A stretch of 64,000 nucleotides of DNA from CAJPPJ01 sp963545265 (GTDB taxonomy: Bacteria > Bacillota_I > Bacilli_A > RF39 > UBA660), in NCBI GenBank assembly GCA_963545265.1, contig CAUUHY010000002.1, positions 1 through 64,000 on the forward strand, given 5' to 3'. A model generated the notes under the pieces. It saw only the letters and a list, made by a program, of their open reading frames with translations. It was not told the origin of the DNA and made no database searches. A program made the translations under genes and the position numbers. Positions 43,619 to 52,487 of the stretch are shown piece after piece (the stretch's first letter is position 1; each line of letters begins with the position of its first letter).

Positions 43619-43999
43619 ATATTTTCTATCTTTTTTATAATTATGATTTATTTCATATTCTCTTAAAAGTATTAATCCCAAAATCCAATAACCTAATTCA
43701 ATTATTTCAATATATTTTTCATAACTTACATCTTCTGGAAATACAATAACATTATATCGAATTTTTTGTAATTCTAAATGATTTATATATATTAAAGATT
43801 TATATTTTATATAAATTTTTAACCATTTTCTTATGTAATTTAATTTTTCTTTTATTTTTTTATCAATATCATTTTCATTTAAAGAACTATCTAATAACAA
43901 AATATATGTAGCATGATATAAAAGTCTAGCAAAACAATATTCAATATTTTCTTCAGTAGGATTACTAGAAGTATAAACTTTGTTTTTATCAATTTTCAT
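43604..43999 (-). CDS. Small paralogue family protein 1 (131 aa)
   Basis: This is one of three related small proteins in the alaS operon. Shared core: EYCFARLLYHATYIL, then a spacer, then LNYIRKWLKIYIK and SLIYINHLEL. It is helical by pattern, with no signal peptide. The C-terminus has one long helix (LGYWILGLILLREYEINHNYKK) that could pack or touch the membrane. It is not a family I know. Its ATG overlaps the stop of the HAD-like stub (ATGA), and a terminator covers its end. Confidence 0.72.
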   Translation of the reverse strand: MKIDKNKVYTSSNPTEENIEYCFARLLYHATYILLLDSSLNENDIDKKIKEKLNYIRKWLKIYIKYKSLIYINHLELQKIRYNVIVFPEDVSYEKYIEIIELGYWILGLILLREYEINHNYKKDRKYKNDI

Positions 44000-44103
44000 A
44001 GTTTATATTTACTAAACCATCCTTCTTTTATTTCCCTTTGATTTTTGAAAAAATAATTTATACGTAATGTGCCACTAATATCAAAAGAGACTACCTTAAT
44101 CAT
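43996..44103 (-). pseudogene. HAD-like 35-residue ORF, coupled on both sides; remnant or small protein
   Basis: This short frame begins with an ATG that overlaps the grpB stop and ends in a TGA that overlaps the ATG of the next gene. It starts MIKVVSFDISGTL, which matches the first motif of HAD phosphatases (hhhhDxSGTL, normally DxDGT), and stops after 35 residues where a real enzyme has over 200. The perfect packing between neighbours suggests a HAD gene reduced by an internal deletion. It could still be translated as a peptide. Confidence 0.45.
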
Positions 44104-44623
44104 CGTATTCCTCTTTAGCTAGGCGAATAACTTCAGATATAAATTCATTTTTTCCTTGAGTATATTTAGGTCTTTCGTCAGCATATTTTTTTGCTAAATC
44201 TTGCTTTAAATCACAATATTTTTTAATATATTTTGGGTGTTCTATTAAATATTTTTTAAAATAAATTTGATTATAATATGTATTACTTTTTGGATAAGTA
44301 AAATGTATATAATGACTTCTTGCTTTTTCAGGTCCTTTTGCAAAGAAAAATCTATCACTAACTCCTTGTGGTCCTCTATTTTCATAATCATAATCTTTTA
44401 ATAATTCTTCAATTGCGTTTATTTTATTAAGATCATCAATTACAATTAAAATATCTATTACTGGTTTAGCCATTAATCCTTCAATAGATGTACTACCAAT
44501 ATGATGAATTTCTATAATTCTATCACCTAATACTTTTTTTAGTAGTTCTTCCTCCTTTTTATAATCTTCTTTCCATTTTTCACTATAAGTTTCTAATTCA
44601 ACAATACCTCTTTGTAATGCCAT
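44096..44623 (-). CDS. GrpB/UPF0157 nucleotidyltransferase-like protein
   Basis: GrpB-domain proteins belong to the nucleotidyltransferase superfamily, with unknown natural substrate. The family signature is clear: SEKWKEDYKKEEELLKK at the start, then IHHIGSTSIEGLMAKPVIDILI (HxGSTS with a metal-binding D-x-D-like DIL), and the late block RPKYTQGKNEFI. The length of 175 is standard. AAGGAGG lies upstream of the ATG. It sits between members of the three-paralogue set, which hints at a shared role but does not prove one. Confidence 0.9.
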   Translation of the reverse strand: MALQRGIVELETYSEKWKEDYKKEEELLKKVLGDRIIEIHHIGSTSIEGLMAKPVIDILIVIDDLNKINAIEELLKDYDYENRGPQGVSDRFFFAKGPEKARSHYIHFTYPKSNTYYNQIYFKKYLIEHPKYIKKYCDLKQDLAKKYADERPKYTQGKNEFISEVIRLAKEEYDD

Positions 44624-44651
44624 AATTTTTTCCTCCTTTTTTATAAACAGA

Positions 44652-45041
44652 TTATATCTCTTTGATATTATCGATTTCTGTTTTTCTAAGGCATATTATA
44701 GCCCAAATCCAATCTATTGTAATACGTATTTTTACTGGATAACTATCTTCTTTTGTATAATATAATTCTTGTGTATTATTATATACTTTAATTAATTCTT
44801 TATGATCTATATATACTAAAGTTCTTTGTTTAATATATATTTTTAACCATTTTTTTACGTAATTTAGTATTATTTTAATATCTTGTTTTAAATAACTATA
44901 TTCTTCATCTAAAATTAAATATTCTAAATAAAATATTGCTTGAGAAAAAGCATATTCTATATTTTGGTGATTAACTAGCTTAATATTAAAATTTTTCTCA
45001 TAGAATATTTGACTTTTAAGTTTATGATTATTATTTTTCAT
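44652..45041 (-). CDS. Small paralogue family protein 2 (129 aa)
   Basis: This is the second member of the three-paralogue set. Shared core: EYAFSQAIFYLEYLIL, then LNYVKKWLKIYIKQRTLVYIDHKEL. It differs from the first at both ends but keeps the order of elements. It is helical, basic, with no signal peptide. AGGAA is the only ribosome-site match. It lies nine bases after paralogue 3 and 28 bases before grpB. Confidence 0.72.
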   Translation of the reverse strand: MKNNNHKLKSQIFYEKNFNIKLVNHQNIEYAFSQAIFYLEYLILDEEYSYLKQDIKIILNYVKKWLKIYIKQRTLVYIDHKELIKVYNNTQELYYTKEDSYPVKIRITIDWIWAIICLRKTEIDNIKEI

Positions 45042-45050
45042 ATTTTTTTC

Positions 45051-45392
45051 CTAGTTATTTTTCAATATAATTAATTCTTTTACACAATTATATAATTCTA
45101 ATATTTCTACACATTTTTTGTTTATTTTCTTAGTTTCAAATAAATCATCTATAATCTTTAAAACTTTATCTATATCGCTATTATCAATATCTTTTAAAGA
45201 TTTAAATTTTATATAAGTTTTCAACCATTTTTTTATATAAATTAAAATAATAGATATTTCATAATTTATATGTTTATATTCTAGATTAATATTTAAATAT
45301 TCTGTATAATACAAAAGTCTAGTAAAACAATATTCTATTTTATTTTCTTTTTCATTAAAAATATTAAAATTTGAATCTTTTTTCATACGCAA
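45051..45392 (-). CDS. Small paralogue family protein 3 (113 aa)
   Basis: This is the third member, nearest alaS. Shared core: EYCFTRLLYYTEYL, then LIYIKKWLKTYIKFKSLKDID. AGAAG lies before the ATG, 13 bases after alaS. The KKWLK-YIK block is the most conserved part of the three, and its basic-aromatic mix could contact nucleic acid (inference). Function unknown. Confidence 0.72.
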   Translation of the reverse strand: MRMKKDSNFNIFNEKENKIEYCFTRLLYYTEYLNINLEYKHINYEISIILIYIKKWLKTYIKFKSLKDIDNSDIDKVLKIIDDLFETKKINKKCVEILELYNCVKELIILKNN

Positions 45393-45405
45393 TTCTTCTT
45401 TTTGA

Positions 45406-48060
45406 TTAATTATTTATATCTTCTATTAATTTTTCTTCTAATTGTTTTATTACTTCTTCAGTATTTATATCTTCTTTAGTACCACCTGTTGCAAGTAAAT
45501 TATTTCCTCCACCATTTCCATTTGTAAGTGAAGAGAAGTATTTTATATAATCTACTGCAGATAGCTTGTTAGTTGATTTAGCAACATATGCTAAAGAATC
45601 TTCATTTTTAATTAAAGTAAATATAAATATTTCTTTTTCTTTATTAGAAATATTATCTAAAAGTTCTTTTGCAGTTTTAACATCTATTTCTTTAACTCCA
45701 AATATTAAGTATTTAGTATTATTTACTTCTTTTATATTAGATAAATATTTATCAGTTTGATCAAGTACTTTTTCTTTAACTTTTTCTTTATACTCTTTTT
45801 CTAATTCAATAACATCATTTTTTAAAGATTCTGTTATATTTTTATAATATACTATAGATTCATAAGAATTTAATTCTTTTTCTTCAAAATATAACTTAAA
45901 ATCTAAATTAATATTTTTACTATTAGCACTATCTATAATATTTCTAGATTTATTAATTATCTTATCTATTTCTGTTAAATAATTACTTACTTTTTCTTTT
46001 ACTTTATCTTTAATAAATCCTTCGTGAGTTGCTTCTATTCTATAAATATTACTTCCTTTTGATTCAATAGATAAAATAGCGCATTTTCCTATTAAAGAAG
46101 TGTTTTCTACGTGACATCCACCACATAGTTCAATAGACTCATTAAAACTTACTACTCTTACTATATCTGAATATTTTTCACCAAATAAGTGCATTGAATT
46201 AAGTTTAAATGCTTCTTCTTTAGGTAAATATTTAATATCTCTTTTGATACTTTCTTTAATTCTTTCATTTACTCTTTTTTCTACTTCGATGATTTCTTCA
46301 TCTCCAATTTTCTTAATATAAGTAAAATCAAATCTTAAATAATCTTCATCTACATAACTACCTGCTTGTTTAACATCTCCTAAAACATTTTGTAATTCTT
46401 TTTGAAGTAAATGTGTTAATGTATGATTCTTTGTAACATTTTCTCTTCTTGTTTTATTAATTTTTTGTATTAATTTATCTCCAACATTAATATTTCCTTC
46501 AATATTGTCTAATATAAGTAAGTTTTGTTTAAATGGAGCTTTTTTACAATCTATTACATCTGCTTTAAAGTTAGAATTTTCTACTGTTCCAGTGTCTCCT
46601 ACTTGACCACCAGACTCAGCATAAAAACATGTTTCTTTTAAGATTATGCTATTATCAAATACTCCTATTACTTCACTTTCAAGTTCATAAGTATCTTCTA
46701 TAAACTTACTTTCTTCTTGAAAGTTTAATAATTGATCATTTTGAATATTCATAGATGTAGATTGATTAAAGTTTCTTGATTTTTCTCTATGTTCTTTGAT
46801 AAGTTCATTTACTTTATCTATATCTGTAGTAATATTTTCTTCATCTAAATATTCTAAAGTAAAATCTATTGGAAAACCATAAGTATCATATAGTCTATAT
46901 ACATCTAAAGCATCGATATTCTTATCAGAATTATTTGCTTGTTTTATTAATTCTTCTAACTTTTTAAATCCTGTTTCTAAAGTATCTTTGAATAATTTTT
47001 CTTCTCTATATATACTTTCTTGAATATTAGGTAAATTTTCTTCAAGTTCAGGATAACTTTCTTTCATTACATCAACCACTTCATTAACTATTCTATATAA
47101 AAATGGCTCATTAATTCCTAATTTTTTACCCATTCTAACACTTCTTCTAAGTAATCTTCTTAATACATAATCTCTTCCAGTATTACCAAAATTAGCTTTA
47201 TCAGAAAGCGCCATAGTAATACATCTAATATGATCTGCTATTACTTTAAATGGTGTTGAATTATCATATTTTTTATTTGCTATTTTTTCTATTTCTTTAA
47301 TAATTGGTTGAAATAAGTCTGTATCAAATATTGAATTAACATTTTGAAACATTAAACACCATCTCTCAAGTCCTGCTCCAGTATCTATATTTTTAGATGG
47401 TAATTCTTCATAATCTTCTCTTTTTACACCTTTTTTAGCATTATATTGAGAAAAAACATTATTCCATATTTCTACAAATCTTTCTTGTTCTTCATCTTTA
47501 AAGAAAGCTTCTTTTGCTTCTTCTCCTCCAAACTCTTCTCCTCTATCAAAGAATATTTCAGTATCAGGTCCACTTGGTCCTTCTCCTATTTCCCAGTAAT
47601 TTCCATCAAGTAAAACTAAATGCGATTCATCTATTCCAAGAGACATCCATTTATTTTTAGTTTCAGTATCGTGAGTATAAACAGTCATATAAAGTTTTTC
47701 TTTTGGTATATCCATATAATCTATTAAAAATTCATAAGCAAATTCTATAGCTTCATTCTTAAAATAATCTCCAATTGAGAAATTTCCCATCATTTCAAAG
47801 AAAGTTAAATGTCTTTTAGTAACTCCTACATTTTCTATATCATTAGTTCTAATACATTTTTGAATATTTACTATTCTTCTAGATTCTGGAATTTTTGATC
47901 CATCTAAATATTTTTTAAGTGGTGTAACTCCCGCATTATTAAATAGTAAACTATCATCATCAAGTGGAACAAGAGACGCACTAGGCATCTTTAAATGTCC
48001 CTTACTTTCAAAAAAATTATACCATTTTTCTCTTATTTCATTGTGTGTTAAGTAATTCAT
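45406..48060 (-). CDS. alaS: Alanyl-tRNA synthetase
   Basis: This class II enzyme charges tRNA-Ala and edits mischarged Ser/Gly. Order: catalytic domain (residues 1-240) with motif 1 region FFESKGHLKMPSASLVP and motif 3 GAGLERW. Next come the tRNA-recognition helices, and the editing domain with HTLTH and CGGCH zinc ligands (the family usually has CGGTH). The C-terminal domain ends with GNGGGNNLLATGG. The length of 884 is normal. It overlaps the upstream kinase-like gene by 23 bases. No T-box precedes it. It heads a run of small genes ending at the 43589 terminator. Confidence 0.97.
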   Translation of the reverse strand: MNYLTHNEIREKWYNFFESKGHLKMPSASLVPLDDDSLLFNNAGVTPLKKYLDGSKIPESRRIVNIQKCIRTNDIENVGVTKRHLTFFEMMGNFSIGDYFKNEAIEFAYEFLIDYMDIPKEKLYMTVYTHDTETKNKWMSLGIDESHLVLLDGNYWEIGEGPSGPDTEIFFDRGEEFGGEEAKEAFFKDEEQERFVEIWNNVFSQYNAKKGVKREDYEELPSKNIDTGAGLERWCLMFQNVNSIFDTDLFQPIIKEIEKIANKKYDNSTPFKVIADHIRCITMALSDKANFGNTGRDYVLRRLLRRSVRMGKKLGINEPFLYRIVNEVVDVMKESYPELEENLPNIQESIYREEKLFKDTLETGFKKLEELIKQANNSDKNIDALDVYRLYDTYGFPIDFTLEYLDEENITTDIDKVNELIKEHREKSRNFNQSTSMNIQNDQLLNFQEESKFIEDTYELESEVIGVFDNSIILKETCFYAESGGQVGDTGTVENSNFKADVIDCKKAPFKQNLLILDNIEGNINVGDKLIQKINKTRRENVTKNHTLTHLLQKELQNVLGDVKQAGSYVDEDYLRFDFTYIKKIGDEEIIEVEKRVNERIKESIKRDIKYLPKEEAFKLNSMHLFGEKYSDIVRVVSFNESIELCGGCHVENTSLIGKCAILSIESKGSNIYRIEATHEGFIKDKVKEKVSNYLTEIDKIINKSRNIIDSANSKNINLDFKLYFEEKELNSYESIVYYKNITESLKNDVIELEKEYKEKVKEKVLDQTDKYLSNIKEVNNTKYLIFGVKEIDVKTAKELLDNISNKEKEIFIFTLIKNEDSLAYVAKSTNKLSAVDYIKYFSSLTNGNGGGNNLLATGGTKEDINTEEVIKQLEEKLIEDINN

Positions 48061-48589
48061 TATAATGCTCCTTTATTATATTAATAGTATCTTCTTTAAG
48101 TTTTTCTAATGTAGTATTTTCTATTACATAATCAAATTTATCATAATTATCAAGTTCTACTTCAGTTCTATGTTTTTTTTGTTCATCACTAAATCCATTA
48201 TCAAAATCTTTTCTAATTATTTTTAATTTCAATGGTTTTGTCACTTTAGAGATTTTTTCTATCTCTAATATAAGCCTTATATCTGTAATGATTAAAAAAT
48301 CAAAAAAGTATGATAATACATCTATATCTTCTATCATTCTATTTACAAAAAATTCTTCTTTACCAAGTTTTTCTCTAATTATTTCTGTACCTAGTTTTTG
48401 TAATAAATCTCTAGGTTTTGTTTCTTCTCTTCCGTCCCATCCAAAATAATATTTTGCATATTCTTTTAATGGTCTTGAGATTTGACTTCTTGCTACTTTA
48501 TAACCTTTTTCTTTTAAATACTCTTCTATTATATTTCCTGTAGTATCTTTACCATGTCTTCCTTTTCCTGCAATTAAAATAACTTCCAT
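48038..48589 (-). CDS. P-loop kinase, deoxynucleoside monophosphate kinase-like
   Basis: The Walker A loop is GKGRHGKDT (residues 8-16). PRDLLQKLGTEIIR and a D-x-R element in IITDIRL resemble the phage-type deoxynucleoside monophosphate kinases. It could also be a dephospho-CoA-kinase-like enzyme, so substrate is unsure. The length of 183 is short but complete. AAGGAG precedes the ATG. It overlaps the permease gene upstream and alaS downstream. The phage-type signature hints at acquisition from a phage. Confidence 0.78.
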   Translation of the reverse strand: MEVILIAGKGRHGKDTTGNIIEEYLKEKGYKVARSQISRPLKEYAKYYFGWDGREETKPRDLLQKLGTEIIREKLGKEEFFVNRMIEDIDVLSYFFDFLIITDIRLILEIEKISKVTKPLKLKIIRKDFDNGFSDEQKKHRTEVELDNYDKFDYVIENTTLEKLKEDTINIIKEHYNELLNTQ

Positions 48590-49671
48590 TTAAATTCTCC
48601 TTTTATACTTAAATATATAACTCTCAAACATGCCATTATAGGTGTTGCAAATATCATTCCTGCTATACCAAAGCTAGCACCTATAGATAAACCTAAAATA
48701 ATTAAAACCGGGTGTAGTTTCATAGTTTTACTCATTATATTAGGTGTAATTAAATAACTTTCTATAAATTGACATAAAATAACACTGATTAAAGTTGCAA
48801 CTCCAATTGAAGGAGATATAGTAAATCCTACAACAACTGCCGGAATTCCTCCAATATATGGTCCAATATATGGAATCATATTAGTAAATGCACAAAAGAA
48901 TCCAAATGCTAAAGGTGAAGGTAATCCAGATATTTTAAATGCTAAAGTTTGACATATACATAGTAATATGACAACTATAAATGTACTTTTTACATATTGT
49001 CTAAATGTATCTTCTAATTCTTTAATAGTTTTTACTAAAAATACAGCTTTTTCTCCTTTAATTAGTCTTCTAGCTTTTAATCTAATATTAGGAAGATCGA
49101 TTAATATATAAAATCCTATAATAAATGATAAGAAACTTTCTATACTAGTTTTAAGTAAAGATTTAATTATATTTAAAACAAAATCAGGATTAAAATCAGA
49201 TATTTTTTCAAAATTGGCCATTATATTTTTATAAATAATATTTTTAATAGTATCAAAATCCAAATGGAATCTTACTGAAAAATGTTGAATAATCATATCT
49301 AAATTGTTTTTCCCTGTATCGAGTAATTTAGGTGACATATTAGCGAAATCTTTTATTTGATCATATAAAACTGGTAAAAAGATATTTATTACAAATATAA
49401 AAAATAAAACTATAAGTAAATAAACTATAATAGTTGCTAGAAATCTTGAAATCTTTTTATTTGTTAAAAATGTAACTACAGGATCAAATAACCAAGCTAT
49501 TAAAAATCCAAAAAATACAGGTGAAATAATACCAATAATATATTGAATAATATTAAATAATTTTATTTCTTTAGCTATATAAATAATTATTAGTGCAATA
49601 GCAACACAAAGTATAATAAATAATGCTTTTAAGCATTTAATTCCTAAACTAATTAACTTTTCTTTTTCCAT
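48574..49671 (-). CDS. AI-2E family (UPF0118) permease-like membrane protein
   Basis: This 365-residue protein has seven or eight hydrophobic segments, and the family C-terminal block is visible: PYIGPYIGG, then ESYLITPNIMSKTMKLHPVL and FGIAGMIFATP. AI-2E family members have been proposed as transporters or Na+/H+ antiporters; most are uncharacterised, and this one resembles the Firmicutes YtvI/YueF group. AGGAGG lies before the ATG. Its end overlaps the kinase-like gene by 16 bases. Confidence 0.9.
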   Translation of the reverse strand: MEKEKLISLGIKCLKALFIILCVAIALIIIYIAKEIKLFNIIQYIIGIISPVFFGFLIAWLFDPVVTFLTNKKISRFLATIIVYLLIVLFFIFVINIFLPVLYDQIKDFANMSPKLLDTGKNNLDMIIQHFSVRFHLDFDTIKNIIYKNIMANFEKISDFNPDFVLNIIKSLLKTSIESFLSFIIGFYILIDLPNIRLKARRLIKGEKAVFLVKTIKELEDTFRQYVKSTFIVVILLCICQTLAFKISGLPSPLAFGFFCAFTNMIPYIGPYIGGIPAVVVGFTISPSIGVATLISVILCQFIESYLITPNIMSKTMKLHPVLIILGLSIGASFGIAGMIFATPIMACLRVIYLSIKGEFKWKLF

Positions 49672-49728
49672 TAAATACCTCCTCTTAAGTTTAACACAAA
49701 ACCAATATCTTTTTTTATATTTAGTAAA

Positions 49729-51876
49729 TTAATAATTATTACTCTTTTCTTTTAGTTTTTTTATTTCTTCTTTTAAATAAGTATTTCTTATACTAGATGT
49801 ATTATTTTTAGCAGCTGTTTTTAAAATATTTTTATTACCTAATAAATATAGTTTTTTCTTAGCTCTAGTTATAGCTGTATAATAAAGCTTTCTATAAAGC
49901 ATAATGCTATATGAAGTACTTAAAGGTATTATACAAGTTTTAAATTCACTACCTTGAGATTTATGAATAGATATTGCATATGCTAAAGCAAACGAATTAT
50001 AAGTACTTGATGTATATTTAACTTTATTACCATCAAAATCAATTATTATTTCTTTATCAGTAATTTTCTCTATTATTCCAATATCTCCATTAAAAACATT
50101 ATTATCTGGCATATTAACCAGTTGTATTACCTTATCTTTTTCTCTATAAATAACATCGTTTATTGTCTTTTCATTCTTTAAAATATCTTTTTTATTAAAT
50201 ACTTCTTGCAATACTTTATTTATGTTATTTATTCCATAACTTCCTTTATAAAGTGGAACTAATACTTGAAATTCTTTATAATCATCATTTATATGCTTGA
50301 TTGCTATTTCTTTTAAAGAGTCTAATATATCTAAATCTTCAATAATGCTAAGTTCTTCATCACTTGTAAAATCATAATCTTTATTTTCATTAACTAGATA
50401 TGCAAGTTTAACTATCGAAGATTCTTTAGCTTGACGATAAAGTTCTTTTAAATAAACTACATTATCAACAGAAGATATAATATCAGCAAGTAAATTACCA
50501 CTTCCAACACTTGGTAACTGGTCTTTGTCCCCTACTAAGATAATCTTTGTATTATCTCTTAAAGCTTTAAGTAAAGATGCAAATAAACTATTATTGACCA
50601 TAGAAAACTCATCTACTATGACAATAGATGCATCAGATTTATTATTTTCATTTAAACTAAATGTATTGCTATCTTTATTCCATTCTAAAAATCTATGAAT
50701 AGTAGATGCTTCTTCTAGTGTTAATTCACTAAGTCTTTTACTTGCTCTTCCAGTAGGTGCTAATAATTTTATTTTACTCTTAGGATTTTCTTTTTTTAAA
50801 GCTCTATATATTCCGTATATTACTGTAGTTTTACCTGTACCTGGTCCTCCAGTTATAACTAAGAAGTTACTTTTTAAACTCTTTAAAATAGCATCTTTTT
50901 GATAAATATTATAAGAAATGTTTAACTTTTCTTCTATCTCTTCTACTATTTTTATATCTTTTTCTGTTATTTTTTTATTTTTTAGACGATTAACAACTTC
51001 TTTAGCAATATATACTTCATCTAAATAATCATTTGTTAAATAATATCTTTTATCTTCTTTAATAATTAGTTTTTCATCTATTAAAATACTCATAATGGAT
51101 AAAAATAACTTAATATCTATATCTTCTTTATTTATTTTTATAACATATTTATATAACTCATCTAAATATAAGAATATATGTCCTATACTTTCTGTTACTA
51201 ATTTAAAAGTATAGATAATAAGAGATTTTAAACGAAGTTTGTCTGTTTTAGAATATTTATTCATAAGTGCTATTTTATCTATCGTATTAAAAGAAATATC
51301 TAAATTAAAATATAAGTCATATAAATTTCTGCTTATTAGTTCATCTATATTTGATAAATATAAATTTGTTATTTTTAAAGCATCTGACATAGAAAAACCA
51401 ATATCAGTCAGTTTTAATATATTGTTATATGTATTTTCATAAGATATTAAAGTATCGTGAAGAACATTAACATCTTTTATACTTATTCCTTTTACTTCAA
51501 AAAGTTTTTCACTATTATTTTTTATTATATCTAAAGATTCATCTTTAAATTTCTTATAAATATTAACTGCTTTTGTTATACCTATACCTTTAAATAAATC
51601 AGAAGATAAAAAGTTTACAATATTTTCTTTACCTTCTTTTTTTAATTTTTCATACTTTACAACATTAAACTGTTCGCCAAACTTATTATGTTCAACTAAA
51701 TGTCCATAAAGTTTAAATGTATCAAATTCTCTATTTTCAAGAAAATTACCAACTACTGTAATAGTTTTATTTTTGTATTCTAATAAATCTGTGTCTTTAA
51801 CTTTAAAAAGTGCTACTAAATAACCATTAGTACCACAAAATATATCTTTTCTAAATTCTCCAGTTACAAAATTCAT
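49729..51876 (-). CDS. recD2: RecD2-type DNA helicase
   Basis: RecD2 is a 5'-3' superfamily 1B helicase involved in replication-fork and repair processes without RecBC. N-terminal OB-like and helix-hairpin regions (about residues 1-200) precede the helicase: GGPGTGKTT (about residue 345), VDEFSMVNN, GDKDQLPSVGSGNLL and the C-terminal AYAISIHKSQGSEF motif VI region. ATG at 51876 is chosen because a -10 box ends six bases upstream; the TTG at 51894 would lie in the promoter. The 716 codons are a little shorter than B. subtilis RecD2 (YrrC). Confidence 0.93.
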   Translation of the reverse strand: MNFVTGEFRKDIFCGTNGYLVALFKVKDTDLLEYKNKTITVVGNFLENREFDTFKLYGHLVEHNKFGEQFNVVKYEKLKKEGKENIVNFLSSDLFKGIGITKAVNIYKKFKDESLDIIKNNSEKLFEVKGISIKDVNVLHDTLISYENTYNNILKLTDIGFSMSDALKITNLYLSNIDELISRNLYDLYFNLDISFNTIDKIALMNKYSKTDKLRLKSLIIYTFKLVTESIGHIFLYLDELYKYVIKINKEDIDIKLFLSIMSILIDEKLIIKEDKRYYLTNDYLDEVYIAKEVVNRLKNKKITEKDIKIVEEIEEKLNISYNIYQKDAILKSLKSNFLVITGGPGTGKTTVIYGIYRALKKENPKSKIKLLAPTGRASKRLSELTLEEASTIHRFLEWNKDSNTFSLNENNKSDASIVIVDEFSMVNNSLFASLLKALRDNTKIILVGDKDQLPSVGSGNLLADIISSVDNVVYLKELYRQAKESSIVKLAYLVNENKDYDFTSDEELSIIEDLDILDSLKEIAIKHINDDYKEFQVLVPLYKGSYGINNINKVLQEVFNKKDILKNEKTINDVIYREKDKVIQLVNMPDNNVFNGDIGIIEKITDKEIIIDFDGNKVKYTSSTYNSFALAYAISIHKSQGSEFKTCIIPLSTSYSIMLYRKLYYTAITRAKKKLYLLGNKNILKTAAKNNTSSIRNTYLKEEIKKLKEKSNNY

Positions 51877-51888
51877 ATCTATATTATA
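51877..51888 (-). promoter_or_regulatory. -10 box set for a leaderless recD2 mRNA
   Basis: On the minus strand TATAAT (51888-51883) is followed by six bases and the ATG at 51876. There is no Shine-Dalgarno. Confidence 0.65.
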
Positions 51889-51918
51889 GTACAAGTTTTT
51901 AAAAATGAAAATTTATAT

Positions 51919-51936
51919 TATAATATATTTAGGAGA
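51919..51936 (+). promoter_or_regulatory. Promoter and ribosome site of the DUF308-like gene
   Basis: TATAAT at 51919-51924 is followed by AGGAGA at 51931-51936 and ATG at 51943. It is divergent from the recD2 promoter, with 30 bases between the two -10 boxes. Confidence 0.55.
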
Positions 51937-51942
51937 AAAAAT

Positions 51943-52476
51943 ATGAAAATAATAGATGGAGACAAATTCCAAAAAGAATATATAAAACAAGAAAAGAAAA
52001 ATAATATTACTGAGATAATAATTGGTTTATTATTAATAATTCTAGGACTTGTTGGTTTAATATTAAAAACTAATATTTTATACACTGTAATTTCTATAGT
52101 TGTTCCTATAATTTTATTAGTATATGCTTATGAAAATTATATACATTATAAAGAATATAAAACTGTAGCAACAATAAAGATGATAATCTATATATCATTA
52201 GCTATTTTAATAGCATTTAATCCAGGATTAATTCCTACTCTTGGTATAAAACTACTAGGAAGCTATTTGATTGTTAGATCAATATTTAGGATGTTAATAT
52301 TGATAAATTACTCAGATATTATTAACAGATTAGATTTAATTAATTTAATACTTGGTATCCTAATAATTATACTTTCATCAGTTATATTTAATTTTATAAA
52401 TATAATTATATTAATTACATGTATTGTAATGGGGATTAATTTAATAATTAAAAATATCGAAAAAGAAGAAAAATAA
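51943..52476 (+). CDS. Small multi-pass membrane protein (DUF308/HdeD-like)
   Basis: This 177-residue protein has six hydrophobic helices in pairs (about residues 22-40, 43-63, 74-92, 97-113, 126-147 and 148-167), the layout of DUF308/HdeD proteins. A charged N-terminus and a Lys/Glu C-terminus lie inside. AGGAGA supports the start. It is an isolated plus-strand gene between recD2 and xerC. Confidence 0.75.
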   Translation: MKIIDGDKFQKEYIKQEKKNNITEIIIGLLLIILGLVGLILKTNILYTVISIVVPIILLVYAYENYIHYKEYKTVATIKMIIYISLAILIAFNPGLIPTLGIKLLGSYLIVRSIFRMLILINYSDIINRLDLINLILGILIIILSSVIFNFINIIILITCIVMGINLIIKNIEKEEK

Positions 52477-52487
52477 TTCTTCTTTTT
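52461..52487. terminator. Bidirectional terminator between the DUF308-like gene and xerC
   Basis: AAAAGAAGAA (52461-52470) pairs with TTCTTCTTTT (52477-52486), with T-rich DNA to the right and A-rich DNA to the left. The hairpin includes the stop codon of the left gene. Confidence 0.75.

Noticed and set aside
51877..51894. TTG start giving a longer RecD2
   Set aside because: It overlaps the -10 box; ATG at 51876 fits the family start and the promoter geometry.
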